64,000 bases of DNA, from contig NZ_JACJTT010000001.1 of assembly GCF_014698825.1 (NCBI RefSeq), positions 124,001 through 188,000 of the forward strand. Reading direction: 5' to 3'. The notes under the pieces were generated by a model that was not told the origin of the DNA, made no database searches, and worked only from the letters and a program-made list of their open reading frames with translations. Both the position numbers and the translations under genes were made by a program. Positions within the stretch are counted from its first letter, which is position 1. Each line of letters begins with the position of its first letter. Source of the stretch: Richelia sinica FACHB-800. Its GTDB lineage: Bacteria; Cyanobacteriota; Cyanobacteriia; Cyanobacteriales; Nostocaceae. Shown here piece by piece: positions 18,323 to 27,742 of this stretch.

Positions 18323-19633
18323 TTAAAATCTTTCTACCTCCTGGACTTCTTTGGGAACTCCGGCTGTTAAGACTTCATGACCCTGTGGGGTGACTAACAC
18401 ATCATCTTCGATGCGAATACCAATACCTAGCCATCGAGGATCAATTTCTGGTTGGTCTTCTGGGGGTTTAGTTGCAGGAACAATATAAATACCAGGTTCG
18501 ATGGTCAGCACTTGACCAGGTTGTAAAGTTTGAGGATGTTCTCCATGTTGATATGCGCCAGCGTCATGGACATCTAAGCCTAACCAATGACTAGTACGGT
18601 GCATATAAAAGGGTTTGTATTTTTCTTCAGTAATTAATGTATCGATGTCACCTTTGAGTAAACCCAACTCCACTAATCCTGTGGTGAGAATGCGTACAGC
18701 TTGTTCATGGGGTGCATGAAAGGAATTACCAGGTTTGACTTGGGCGATCGCTTGTTTTTGGGCTTCTAGTACAATTTCATACAGTGCCTTTTGTTCTGGT
18801 GTAAATTTTCCCCCCACAGGAAATGTGCGGGTAATGTCCGAGTTGTAATATTCGTAAGCGCAACCTGCATCAATCAGTAATAAATCCTTTGATTGCATTT
18901 GCCGATTGTTTTCAATGTAGTGCAGCACACAGGCATTAGCCCCAGATGCGACAATAGAGGGATAGGCAGGGCCCATTGCCCCCCGCAGTCGAAAAATATG
19001 TTCCATCTCCGCTTGGATTTCGTACTCGTAACGTCCAGGTGCGGTAACTTGTAGGGCATGGTTATGGGCTTCTATGGCAATATCTGCCGCTTTTCGCATC
19101 AATGCTAACTCACCCTCGCTTTTAATTAATCTCATGCTGTGGAGGATGGGGCCTGGATCTTCAATGCCGATAGGCCCTGTACCCCGTTTGGGATAGGTGC
19201 GTAGCAGTTTTTGGTAATGGGTGAGGATGGTTTCATTAAAGGAGCGATCGCGTCCCAGGTGATAATAAATGCGATCGGCTTTTTCTAAATATTGTGGTAA
19301 CTTCTCATCTAACTCATGAATCGGGTAAGCTGCATCTGCACCATAAATTTCCTTCGCTGCGTCCACTCCACAACGATAACCAGTCCACACTTCTTTTTCT
19401 AAATCCTTGGGTTGGACAAATAAAATAAAGCGATGTTCTGAATGATGGGGTGCTAATACAGCCACTGCTTCAGGTTCATTAAAGCCAGTTAAGTAAAAGA
19501 AATCACTATCTTGTCGATAAACATACTCGACATCGTTGTGCATCACCGCCATTGGCGCACTGCGAAATATGCCAGTTCCATTGCCAATTTTCGCCATCAA
19601 TTGCTCACGACGCTGCCGATATTCTGTTTGCAT
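18323..19633 (-). CDS. pepP: Xaa-Pro aminopeptidase P (M24B)
   Basis: 436 residues, cytoplasmic. The N-terminal domain (1-170; YRQRREQLMAKI, DSDFFYLTGFNEPEAV) precedes a pita-bread metallopeptidase domain. The dinuclear metal ligands are all present: two Asp in DAGCAYEYYNSDITRTF, His in MHRTSHWLGLDVHD, Glu in LTIEPGIY and Glu in GIRIEDDVLV. It releases N-terminal residues preceding proline. Upstream of rpmI on the same strand, 57 bases away, possibly separately transcribed. Confidence 0.95.
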   Translation of the reverse strand: MQTEYRQRREQLMAKIGNGTGIFRSAPMAVMHNDVEYVYRQDSDFFYLTGFNEPEAVAVLAPHHSEHRFILFVQPKDLEKEVWTGYRCGVDAAKEIYGADAAYPIHELDEKLPQYLEKADRIYYHLGRDRSFNETILTHYQKLLRTYPKRGTGPIGIEDPGPILHSMRLIKSEGELALMRKAADIAIEAHNHALQVTAPGRYEYEIQAEMEHIFRLRGAMGPAYPSIVASGANACVLHYIENNRQMQSKDLLLIDAGCAYEYYNSDITRTFPVGGKFTPEQKALYEIVLEAQKQAIAQVKPGNSFHAPHEQAVRILTTGLVELGLLKGDIDTLITEEKYKPFYMHRTSHWLGLDVHDAGAYQHGEHPQTLQPGQVLTIEPGIYIVPATKPPEDQPEIDPRWLGIGIRIEDDVLVTPQGHEVLTAGVPKEVQEVERF

Positions 19634-19687
19634 AGAGGGTGTTATTTTTTACTGAATGAGCTAGAGACAACCATCGGCAAGTTATAG

Positions 19688-19718
19688 CAGGTGACAGGGG
19701 ACAGGTGACAGGTGACAG
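19688..19718. repeat. short tandem heptamer repeat (STRR type)
   Basis: About four consecutive copies of GGTGACA and variants, between pepP and sfsA. It is the same heptamer family as the array at 49336. Such STRRs are characteristic of heterocystous cyanobacteria. Confidence 0.7.
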
Positions 19719-19843
19719 TGCTAAAAGCCTTTGGCTGTCTAAGTTTTAGTGTTAGTTAATGTCCTAACCGTTCTGTCCATTGCTATACATTCAGTGACGT
19801 GATGGTTGCTCATATCTTTTCGATTTTAATTCATCAATCTTTT

Positions 19844-20569
19844 TTAAACTTTCAGTTTGGCCAAACCCAAATAACGGATACCTTGGGGAGACACTTGAAA
19901 ACGACAAGGTAGCACTTCCAAACCCAGTGCGATCGCTTCTCTGAGTAACTTACCATATACTGGGTCTGTGGTATCTCCTGGTGCAAAGGCATTACAGTCA
20001 CCACGATTGATAAAATAGAACATCACCGCGCGACTTGCTGGTAAAAGTGCCATTAATTCCCGTAAATGCTTTTGTCCTCTGGTGGTTTCTGTATCTGGGA
20101 ATAAAGCTAAATCTCCATCACACCAAGTTGTATTTTTGACTTCTAAGTAAATTGGCTTTTCTCCATCATCACTAGTCAAGTAAAAATCCACCCGACTTTT
20201 GTGATCCTGACCATAGACGACTTCCCCCTTAATTTGGCTATAATTTCCTAATTGAGGAAACAATCTTTTTTCTAAAGCTAATTTCACCACCCGATTAGGT
20301 AAAGCTGTATTTACTCCTACCCAAGTCGGTTGATTGTCATGCACTTGGATGAGTTCTAAGGTGTAAGCTAACTTCCGGTTGGGATTATCACTGCGGGATA
20401 CCTGCACCGCACTACCAATGGTGGAAACTCCCGTCATTGGCCCAGTATTAGGACAATGGGCTGTAATTACTTCTCCAGAGTCAAGTTGAACATCAGCAAA
20501 AAACCGTTTGTAGCGTTTGAGTAAAATCCCAGGACATAGTGGTGGGTATGAATAAAGACAGTCATCCAT
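19844..20569 (-). CDS. sfsA: SfsA family DNA/RNA-binding nuclease-fold protein
   Basis: 241 residues from the ATG at 20569 (four extra residues if a TTG at 20581 is used). Diagnostic blocks are RYKRFFADVQLDSGEVITAH, CPNTGPMTG, the VDFYLTSDD..YLEVKNTTW segment carrying the Asp/Glu/Lys of a PD-(D/E)XK fold, and GQKHLRELMAL. Homologues were first linked to sugar fermentation stimulation in E. coli and are annotated as DNA-binding or nuclease proteins; the physiological role is unsettled. Divergent from the GAF-GGDEF gene. Confidence 0.95.
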   Translation of the reverse strand: MDDCLYSYPPLCPGILLKRYKRFFADVQLDSGEVITAHCPNTGPMTGVSTIGSAVQVSRSDNPNRKLAYTLELIQVHDNQPTWVGVNTALPNRVVKLALEKRLFPQLGNYSQIKGEVVYGQDHKSRVDFYLTSDDGEKPIYLEVKNTTWCDGDLALFPDTETTRGQKHLRELMALLPASRAVMFYFINRGDCNAFAPGDTTDPVYGKLLREAIALGLEVLPCRFQVSPQGIRYLGLAKLKV

Positions 20570-20711
20570 GATGATATTCAATTAATTTTTGACAATTTTG
20601 TGTAAAAATACATTAAAGTGCATTAAAAATCTTTGAGCACTGATTAAACTATTTTTATACTCTCTTGAGTAAAGATAACTATAAAATTATACAGGTTGAT
20701 AACGAAACATT

Positions 20712-21842
20712 ATGACCAAAGAATGTAACTCATCACCACACAGCAAACTATCATTAGATGGTGCTACTGAGTGCTATTTGCGGTCAATGGAGCGGTTATT
20801 AATTGTATCTCAAAAACTTTCTCAGCAGCGAAATTTAGAAAAAGCCATCGAAATTGTACAACGAGCCGCAAGAGAAATTACAGGGGCTGATGGTGCGGCT
20901 TTTGTGTTGCGAGATAATGGGTTTTGCTATTACGTAGATGAAGATAGCATCGCACCCCTGTGGAAAGGACAACGCTTTCCAATTCATGTTTCTGTGAGTG
21001 GTTGGGTAATCTCAAATGCTCAAGTAGCCATTGTTGAAGATATTACTCACGATGAAAGGGTTAATTTTCATAAATATAAAAACACTTTTGTCAAAAGTAT
21101 GATAGAGGTACCCATTGGCACAGAAGAACCAGTAGGTGCCATTGGTTGTTATTGGCAAGAACTTCATCAACCTACGGCTGAAAAGGTGAAATTGCTGCAA
21201 TTTTTAGCAGAAACAACAGCCATAGCCATGGAGAATATCAATCAATCTTCAGATTTAGAGAGACAATTACGTGATCGCACCATCGCCCTTGAGGCAGCTA
21301 ATATTCGTCTGCAACAAGAGATTGTCGAACGGAAAGCAGCTGAAGCGAAAGTTCGTCGTCTATCTCTCACTGACGAATTGACAGGGTTACACAATCGCCG
21401 TGGTTTCTTCATTTTAGCAGAACAACAACTGAGATTAATTCAGCGATCGCGTACTACTGCCAGTATTCTCTTTATTGCTTTAGAACACCTAAAATACATT
21501 AACGATTCCTTCGGTCGTGAAGCTGGGGATGATGCCATTGTTGCACTAGCCAGCATCCTCAAACGCAGCTTACGTACATCTGACACCATCGGCCGACTAG
21601 AAGGAAATAAATTTATCATTCTCACCCAAGGAAATGACCCAGGTTGTGAAGTAATACAACAACGCCTCAATGCAGCTATTCATAAATTTAACCAAACTCA
21701 AAATCAGTTATTCGAGTTAGAAATTACCATTGGGGTACAAGCATTTGAACCATCTCAACCCCTATCGCTAGATGATTTAGTGACGCTTGCACACATGCAC
21801 ATGAATCAACGTCAACGTGCCAAACAGGCTTATCATCATTAA
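20712..21842 (+). CDS. GAF-GGDEF protein with degenerate active site
   Basis: 376 residues, no membrane segment. A GAF domain occupies about 20-185 (GADGAAFVLRDNG, VSVSGWVISNAQVAIVEDI), then a coiled coil (about 190-225), then a GGDEF-fold domain from about 228 (SLTDELTGLHNRRGFF). Where active diguanylate cyclases have G-G-D/E-E-F, this protein has E-G-N-K-F at residues 297-301. The metal-binding acidic residues are therefore gone and cyclic di-GMP synthesis is unlikely. The fold otherwise looks intact (FGREAGDDAIVALASIL), so it may bind GTP or act as a signalling scaffold. Divergent from sfsA. Confidence 0.87.
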   Translation: MTKECNSSPHSKLSLDGATECYLRSMERLLIVSQKLSQQRNLEKAIEIVQRAAREITGADGAAFVLRDNGFCYYVDEDSIAPLWKGQRFPIHVSVSGWVISNAQVAIVEDITHDERVNFHKYKNTFVKSMIEVPIGTEEPVGAIGCYWQELHQPTAEKVKLLQFLAETTAIAMENINQSSDLERQLRDRTIALEAANIRLQQEIVERKAAEAKVRRLSLTDELTGLHNRRGFFILAEQQLRLIQRSRTTASILFIALEHLKYINDSFGREAGDDAIVALASILKRSLRTSDTIGRLEGNKFIILTQGNDPGCEVIQQRLNAAIHKFNQTQNQLFELEITIGVQAFEPSQPLSLDDLVTLAHMHMNQRQRAKQAYHH

Positions 21843-21865
21843 ATAGGGCTAGGAATTGAGAAGTT

Positions 21866-21998
21866 CAGGAGTATGTCTACGGCACGCTGCGCGAACAGGA
21901 GTCATTAGGGGCGGGTTTACAGATATCATCAACTATGAACGAGAATTTTGGTAAACCCGCCCGTACAGGAGTATGCCTACAGCACGCTGCGCGAACAG
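21866..21998. repeat. paired 33-bp dispersed repeat flanking a 12-bp inverted repeat
   Basis: Two direct copies of a 33-base element start exactly 100 bases apart (21866-21898 and 21966-21998). Between them is a perfect 12-bp inverted repeat, GGGCGGGTTTAC (21909-21920) and its complement (21951-21962). Two further copies of the 33-base element, in the opposite orientation, lie at 40611 and 40664. This is a non-coding small dispersed repeat of the kind described in Nostoc. The rest of the 350-base spacer (21843-22192) holds nothing else recognisable beyond the promoter region of the next gene. Confidence 0.8.
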
Positions 21999-22192
21999 GA
22001 GTATGGCTAGATTTGCTATTTCTTCCTCCTTCCCATCCTTTATTTACGTCACCTGATTTGTATTCATAGTTACGATTAATTCAAAATTTGTTGCCTATAC
22101 TAGGTATTATCTACCTTCCTGAACTAGCTTGAAAGTTGTGAATTACCATTAGCTGAATCAGGAAAATCTTACCATGCAAGGAAATATGTCCT

Positions 22193-22861
22193 ATGCAACA
22201 AGTTTCTAGTCAAACTGATTTAGAATATGCTTTTTTGTTTAACTTAAAAAAAGTAAATTCTATCAATACAGAAGGTTTTCGACCATTTTTTAATGATTTA
22301 CCAGTTGACCCATATATCAAAGGTCAATATCGTTTTCGTAGATTATCTAGATTTCTCGTTTCTGGAGATAAATTAATTAAACTTTCCCACGGTTATTTAT
22401 TCCAAAGTCAAGCTTATAACCCGTTATTAGGTGATGTGAAAAGAGAGTTTGCAGAATTAGATGATGCACTCATAGAACTAGATATTTTTAAGAACCTGAT
22501 TTTGGCTTTTAGTGATTCCTCCAAACTACATCCAGAAGCAGAAATTGGTGTACATCAAATCCGCACTACCTGTTCACCCAACAATTTAGGTAACCCAGCA
22601 CCAGAAGGTATCCATCAAGACGGTACGGATTTTATTGGTATCTTTTCCGTAGGGAGAGATAATATTCAAGGTGGTGAAACCCACTTATATAATGCCAAAA
22701 AAGAAAAACCTGTTTTTAATAAAATTCTCCAACCTGGAGAATTACTATTAGTCAATGACCATGAATTTTTCCACTTTACTACACCAATTAAATCTCAAAA
22801 TCCAGCCCCAGGTACTAGAGATGTTTTTGTATTAACCTCACCCAGTTTGATATCAGATTAA
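22193..22861 (+). CDS. 2OG-Fe(II) dioxygenase family protein
   Basis: 222 residues. The segment EGIHQDGTDFIGIFSVGRDN supplies H-x-D, and LVNDHEFFHFTTPI supplies the distal His. A C-terminal GTRDVFVLT provides the Arg expected to bind 2-oxoglutarate. Overall it resembles the 2OG-Fe_dioxy family that includes free amino-acid hydroxylases such as isoleucine dioxygenase. Upstream ATGs at 22174 and 22186 are out of frame, so 22193 is the start. The substrate is not evident. A strong terminator follows. Confidence 0.8.
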   Translation: MQQVSSQTDLEYAFLFNLKKVNSINTEGFRPFFNDLPVDPYIKGQYRFRRLSRFLVSGDKLIKLSHGYLFQSQAYNPLLGDVKREFAELDDALIELDIFKNLILAFSDSSKLHPEAEIGVHQIRTTCSPNNLGNPAPEGIHQDGTDFIGIFSVGRDNIQGGETHLYNAKKEKPVFNKILQPGELLLVNDHEFFHFTTPIKSQNPAPGTRDVFVLTSPSLISD

Positions 22862-22888
22862 AGAGAAAAATGTCTATAATTTTTAATT

Positions 22889-22927
22889 GTAGAGAAGTTT
22901 TATGAAAACTTCTCTACACATTTTTTT
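22889..22927. terminator. strong bidirectional rho-independent terminator
   Basis: Perfect 13-bp stem (GTAGAGAAGTTTT and complement) with a 3-base loop, followed on the plus strand by ACA and seven T. It sits between the convergent dioxygenase and NurA genes and probably serves both. Confidence 0.85.
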
Positions 22928-22929
22928 CA

Positions 22930-24105
22930 TTAAGCAATACTGCCTCGTTTCCTCGCTTCCTTATAGGAAATACCCACATTTTTAATTCCAGCTTTAATCA
23001 TTTGTCTTTCCAACAAACCAAAAAACCGTGCTTTATCTCCACCTCTAACTACAGCTTGATTATGGGCTTCTGCAATTGCCACAGGATAACCATATCCTTT
23101 TTGTACCTGTGCCAACATTAATCCTAATGCTTGGTCAAACATAGCCGAGTTTTCTGCTACCCAAGCAGGTACTTCAATTCTGGCAATTTCTGTTCCTACA
23201 TGAACATAACAAAAATAAATTTTTTGGTCTGCATATAAGTCTAAAATTTTGGCATTACTACGCCAAAGAGGACTGCGTTGGCCTGGTTGGAGTTGAGTAG
23301 ACCAGAGGGTAGTATCTCGTAAAGATTCAAATACTTTACAAGGTACATTTTCTAATTGATTGGGACAGTAACTAACGCAGTCAGGAATAGGGTGAGGACA
23401 AGCTAACAACCGCAGAAAATTCATACCTTCGATGTTGCGAGAGGCGCTAAGATAACCCATGAGAGGAATTTGGGCATCCCGTAGCTGTTGCCAAGCATCC
23501 AAGATGGGGGGTAAGATGCGATCGCGTGCATCCATGGGTAATTGTTCTAAAAACCAGTAAATTAAGGACCCATCCACCATCGCTAGCATCGGTACTTCTC
23601 CCTGCACACCGCAAGCTAGTTCTGCTAACACAGTAGCCTCAGAAGCAGTCCGACGGTAACTCATCCATTCCTCTGTCCTAATTCCCCATTGACGGGACAC
23701 ATATAAATCTTCAGGACGATAAAACACTTCTGGTAAACTATCTAGCAACGGGTGAAGATTTTGTCCGTAATGTAAAATAACTCTGCCAATATTGAGCAAA
23801 TAACAATAAGCTATTTCATGATGGTTAGGTGCAATTTGTGAACCATCTGTCGCTACAACCGTATGAACTTTAGGCGGAACAGGAATTGTAATACAGGTAT
23901 TTAGGGGTTCAATTGGTGTAGCATTAGCAAAGAGGATGCGATCGCGCCATTTTTCTTGCAGTTCAACTACTCCCTGTTGACATTCATAGGCTTTTTTTAA
24001 ATGTCTTTGTGCTAATTCCAAGCGTTCCCGACTAGCAGCAGCTTCTAAAGAAAGATGCTGACTTAAACCCTGCATTTGTCGCGCTAGTTTTGTCAGATCC
24101 AGCAT
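22930..24105 (-). CDS. NurA-domain nuclease family protein
   Basis: 391 residues. The helical N-terminus (about 1-55) precedes a NurA-type core: VVATDGSQIAPNHHEIAYCY with the conserved D-G-S metal motif, AMVDGSLIYWFLE with the second Asp, and PLMGYLSASRN. NurA proteins are 5'-3' nucleases that in archaea pair with HerA in DNA-end resection. Many bacteria, including cyanobacteria, have NurA-domain proteins of unproven function. No HerA or Rad50/Mre11 gene is adjacent. Confidence 0.82.
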   Translation of the reverse strand: MLDLTKLARQMQGLSQHLSLEAAASRERLELAQRHLKKAYECQQGVVELQEKWRDRILFANATPIEPLNTCITIPVPPKVHTVVATDGSQIAPNHHEIAYCYLLNIGRVILHYGQNLHPLLDSLPEVFYRPEDLYVSRQWGIRTEEWMSYRRTASEATVLAELACGVQGEVPMLAMVDGSLIYWFLEQLPMDARDRILPPILDAWQQLRDAQIPLMGYLSASRNIEGMNFLRLLACPHPIPDCVSYCPNQLENVPCKVFESLRDTTLWSTQLQPGQRSPLWRSNAKILDLYADQKIYFCYVHVGTEIARIEVPAWVAENSAMFDQALGLMLAQVQKGYGYPVAIAEAHNQAVVRGGDKARFFGLLERQMIKAGIKNVGISYKEARKRGSIA

Positions 24106-24178
24106 AAATATTTAAATAATCTTAATAAACAGTGAAAAGGGAGAGAATTCTACTTGATTCCCTATCCCTCATTTCCCA

Positions 24179-24964
24179 TTACACCCACTTAGAGAAATCT
24201 TGAGCAAAATGAGACAACGATATTAGCTTAATTCGCAGATCATTTTGCGCTGCTTTTCTTTCTGGTTGGGTATTATAACCCCAATCCGCTAAAAACAACT
24301 TCACATCCACCAAGTCTGGTTGTTGTGCAACTAATTGCAAAGTTTTTAATCTATCTTCCACAAACCACAAACTTGCAGGTTTAGTAGTTGCTGTTTGCAG
24401 TAACCCACGCAGCGTCACATATTTTGGTTGCTTCACTTCTTTGCCAAATATTGCTGATGGTGGTAAATCTACCCCTTCCTGTTGTAATAATTCTTGGACA
24501 AACCTTCCTTCTTTAGTTGTGACAATATATACTTGGACACCACTATTCAAAGTCATCTTAAGTTTTTCCACTACACCAGGATAGAATTTATGCAAACTCA
24601 ACCAACCCTTGACATCAGTGGCTATCCATTCATCTCTTAGATGATCCAATTTTTTCGCTACATCCTTTGCATCTAAGCCATCGGCTGAGAGAATTTGTGG
24701 TGTAATATTTATCCAGTCATTGAGAATTTGTTCATCAGTAAAGCCAGAAATCAATGCTTTAATTAATACTGGCATTTCCCAGCCAGTTTCAATCACAGGA
24801 CGTAGGCGATAGAATCTGAAGGCTAAATCATCAGGAGGTATATCTTGCCAAGACGACCAAATTTGACAGTAGGTACGCCAAGCTACCTCAAAATATTCAA
24901 TTAGTCCATCGCAAATTACTCCATCAAAGTCCAGGGCTAAAATTGTGGGACTACTTGCTGTCAT
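24179..24964 (-). CDS. HAD-superfamily hydrolase
   Basis: 261 residues. Motif I is LALDFDGVICDG (nucleophile and acid Asp), motif II is VYIVTTKEG, and motif IV is LWFVEDRLKTLQ; the cap region lies between about residues 30 and 125. It should be a phosphatase or related phosphotransferase; the substrate cannot be told. Same strand as NurA, with a 73-base gap, so the two may form an operon. Confidence 0.85.
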   Translation of the reverse strand: MTASSPTILALDFDGVICDGLIEYFEVAWRTYCQIWSSWQDIPPDDLAFRFYRLRPVIETGWEMPVLIKALISGFTDEQILNDWINITPQILSADGLDAKDVAKKLDHLRDEWIATDVKGWLSLHKFYPGVVEKLKMTLNSGVQVYIVTTKEGRFVQELLQQEGVDLPPSAIFGKEVKQPKYVTLRGLLQTATTKPASLWFVEDRLKTLQLVAQQPDLVDVKLFLADWGYNTQPERKAAQNDLRIKLISLSHFAQDFSKWV

Positions 24965-25272
24965 GGTTTTGAGGATGAAAACTGCTGTAGTCAGCTTATC
25001 GCACTCTTCAGTCGAAATTAGGTATGCAAGTTAACACAGAGGCTGACGAATATAAAGATAATGTGAAGCTAACAACCAAAATATAGATATTTTCTTATTA
25101 AGTGAATTAGATCGATCAATGTGGGAACACTAGATGTAGTGGCACTTACCCATTAAATTGCAAATAGATGGGTCATGACTAATTCTCTAGTCAATATAGG
25201 CCCTGCCGTCATGATTGACTAAATTTTCCTGTAGGAATCACCTGCTAAATCCGTCAAGGTTAATTAATTATT
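24965..25272. other. 308-base divergent spacer
   Basis: Between the HAD gene and the Cache kinase. It contains a small GACTA/TAGTC hairpin near 25167 but no coding frame and no RNA family that I recognise. Promoters for both flanking genes are expected here. Confidence 0.4.
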
Positions 25273-27492
25273 ATGTTAAATCGGTTTGACAAGTTAATTT
25301 ATCACAATATTTCCTTACGTTTACTATTAATTGTACCTTTTATTGTCCAAATCGCTTTAACTGTTAGTCTCGTTGGTTATCTCTCGTTCAAAAATGGCCA
25401 GAAAACGGTTAATGATTTAGCCAATCAGATTATGGATAAGACTGGACGCTTAGTAAGCCAACATTTGAATAATTACTTGGATGTGCCTAAGCGTCTCAAT
25501 CAAATGAATGCAGATGCAGTAGAGACGGGTATTTTAAATTTACAAAACTTGGAACAGTCGGGAAAATATTTTTGGAAACAGATGTATCTCCATGAAAATT
25601 TAGGATACAACGGCTATATTTTACCAACAGGTAAGGGTGCAGGTTCCGGTAACTATTCACAAAAGAAATTGAAAACATTAGAAATATTTCCTATTGTTAA
25701 CAAAGGCGTATCTAAAATTTATTCCTATGCTACAGATGCCCAAGGAAATAAAACTAAACTATTAAATGTCTATGATTATCCTGGTTTAGCACAACCTTGG
25801 TATACACAAACAGCGAAAGCAGGTAAACCTATTTGGAGTGGTGTACATCCTTGGAGTGGTGCATTTGGTTCTGAGTCTATTGCCGCTTCTGCTAACTATC
25901 CCATTTATAATAAAAATGGTCAATTAATGGCTATTTTTGGTGTTGATTTATTACTCACAAATATTAGCAATTTTTTAGAACAAATTCATATCAGTAAAAA
26001 TGGCACTATATTTATTATTGAACGCAATGGACTCTTAGTTGCTAACTCTGGACTGGAAAAGCCTTATCTATTAGTGAATAAGCAAGTAGAGCGACTCTCT
26101 GCTATTAACAGTCCTAATCCCTTAATTGGAGCCACTGCCAAGTATTTACAGCAACAAATACCTGATTTACAAACTATTCAACAAACACAACAACTAGAAT
26201 TTGATTTTCAAGGTCATCAACAATTTGTCAAAATCATGCCTTGGAAAGATAGCTTAGGTCTAGATTGGCTGGTGGTTTTAGCCGTGCCTGAATCTGATTT
26301 CATTACCCAAATCCAAAGTAATACATACAACACAATTTTATCCTGTGTAATTACTTTATTAGCTGCTTCTTTTGTGGGTATTTATATATCCAATTGGATT
26401 ACTAAACCCATTTTACAATTAAGTCAAGCAAGTCAGGCAATTGCCGCGGGTAAATTAGATCATTCGGTAGATGTTAAAGGCATTAACGAATTAGAGATTC
26501 TCGGTCAATCGTTTAACCATATGGCAAAACAACTACAAGAATCTTTTTCGGCATTAGCAAGAGCGAATAGCGACCTAGAACAAACTAATATAGAACTAGA
26601 AGCAAGAGTAGAAGCAAGAACATCAGAATTACAAGCTACCATTCAACAATTACACCAAACTCAAACTCAAATGGTGCAAAGTGAAAAAATGTCTGCTCTT
26701 GGTCAAATGGTGGCAGGTGTAGCTCATGAAATCAATAATCCTGTAAATTTCATCCATGGTAATGTTGTCCATGCTGAAGAATATACTCAATATTTATTGG
26801 AATTGATACACCTTTATCAACAATATTTACCGGAACCACCCCAAGAAATTGCTGACCAACTTGCCGCTATTGAATTTGAGTTTCTAGAAAAAGATTTAGT
26901 CAAAGTATTCCAATCTATGCAAATAGGAACAAAGCGGATTCAAGAAATAGTTGTATCATTACGAAATTTTTCCCGTTTAGATGAATCTGAAGTCAAAGCA
27001 GTTGATATTCACGAAGGCATTGATAGCACTTTGGTAATATTAAATAACCGTTTAAAAGCTAAATCAGACCGAGAAGGCATTAAAGTAATTAAAAATTATG
27101 GAAAATTACCTTTAATTGACTGTTACGCTGGTCAACTGAATCAAGTATTTATGAATTTACTCAACAATGCCATTGATGCTTTAGAGGAAAGAGACAGCGA
27201 GCGCACAGTTGAACAAATCAAGATTCAACCCAGCACTATTACAATTTCCACCTCAGTAGAAAATGGTTGGTTACGTATTAGTATTGCAGATAATGGGACA
27301 GGAATTACAGAGGAAGTTGGTTCCAATATATTCAACCCATTTTTTACCACTAAACCAGTAGGTAAAGGTACAGGTTTAGGTTTATCTATTAGTTATCAAA
27401 TTGTCACACAAAAACACTATGGTAAACTTTCTTATCATTCTACTTTAGGAGAAGGAACAGAGTTTATTGTTGAGTTACCTATTCATAAGTAG
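25273..27492 (+). CDS. Cache-HAMP sensor histidine kinase
   Basis: 739 residues. Membrane segment at about 17-38, a periplasmic double-Cache sensor at about 45-350 ([50 protein letters not shown]), a second membrane segment at about 353-375 and a HAMP domain at about 376-430. A coiled coil is followed by the kinase with His485 in [13 protein letters not shown] box NAIDAL, DNGTGI, FFTTK and [10 protein letters not shown]. Double-Cache domains usually bind small organic ligands outside the cell. No partner response regulator is adjacent. The kinase half is a paralogue of that at 1246. Confidence 0.92.
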   Translation: MLNRFDKLIYHNISLRLLLIVPFIVQIALTVSLVGYLSFKNGQKTVNDLANQIMDKTGRLVSQHLNNYLDVPKRLNQMNADAVETGILNLQNLEQSGKYFWKQMYLHENLGYNGYILPTGKGAGSGNYSQKKLKTLEIFPIVNKGVSKIYSYATDAQGNKTKLLNVYDYPGLAQPWYTQTAKAGKPIWSGVHPWSGAFGSESIAASANYPIYNKNGQLMAIFGVDLLLTNISNFLEQIHISKNGTIFIIERNGLLVANSGLEKPYLLVNKQVERLSAINSPNPLIGATAKYLQQQIPDLQTIQQTQQLEFDFQGHQQFVKIMPWKDSLGLDWLVVLAVPESDFITQIQSNTYNTILSCVITLLAASFVGIYISNWITKPILQLSQASQAIAAGKLDHSVDVKGINELEILGQSFNHMAKQLQESFSALARANSDLEQTNIELEARVEARTSELQATIQQLHQTQTQMVQSEKMSALGQMVAGVAHEINNPVNFIHGNVVHAEEYTQYLLELIHLYQQYLPEPPQEIADQLAAIEFEFLEKDLVKVFQSMQIGTKRIQEIVVSLRNFSRLDESEVKAVDIHEGIDSTLVILNNRLKAKSDREGIKVIKNYGKLPLIDCYAGQLNQVFMNLLNNAIDALEERDSERTVEQIKIQPSTITISTSVENGWLRISIADNGTGITEEVGSNIFNPFFTTKPVGKGTGLGLSISYQIVTQKHYGKLSYHSTLGEGTEFIVELPIHK

Positions 27493-27587
27493 AGGAAAAA
27501 AATCTTAAGAATATCTATAGATTCGCTAAATTTCCCTATTCCAGAAATCAAAATTTTTTACAAATCATGTTTCCATATTAAATTTGT

Positions 27588-27608
27588 CCCCTCTGCACAG
27601 CAGAGGGG
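27588..27608. repeat. perfect 9-bp hairpin between convergent genes
   Basis: CCCCTCTGC, three-base loop, GCAGAGGGG. It lies between the kinase and the universal stress protein gene, which converge. It lacks a clear T-run on either side, so terminator function is possible but unproven. Confidence 0.4.
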
Positions 27609-27742
27609 TAGAAGATAGTTGCATCTAAATTGGAGAATACCAAACAGAGAATATTTAAAAACAACATTCTCAAAAATTATGCACAGTGTGTTAATAATAC
27701 ATTAATTGGTATTCCCTAAATTCAGGGCTGATGACACTGCAA

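Noticed and set aside
20712-21842. Active diguanylate cyclase
   Set aside because: The signature is E-G-N-K-F, not G-G-D/E-E-F, so catalytic activity should not be assumed.
21866-21998. Possible insertion sequence
   Set aside because: There is no transposase frame; the element is only about 130 bases and consists of small repeats.
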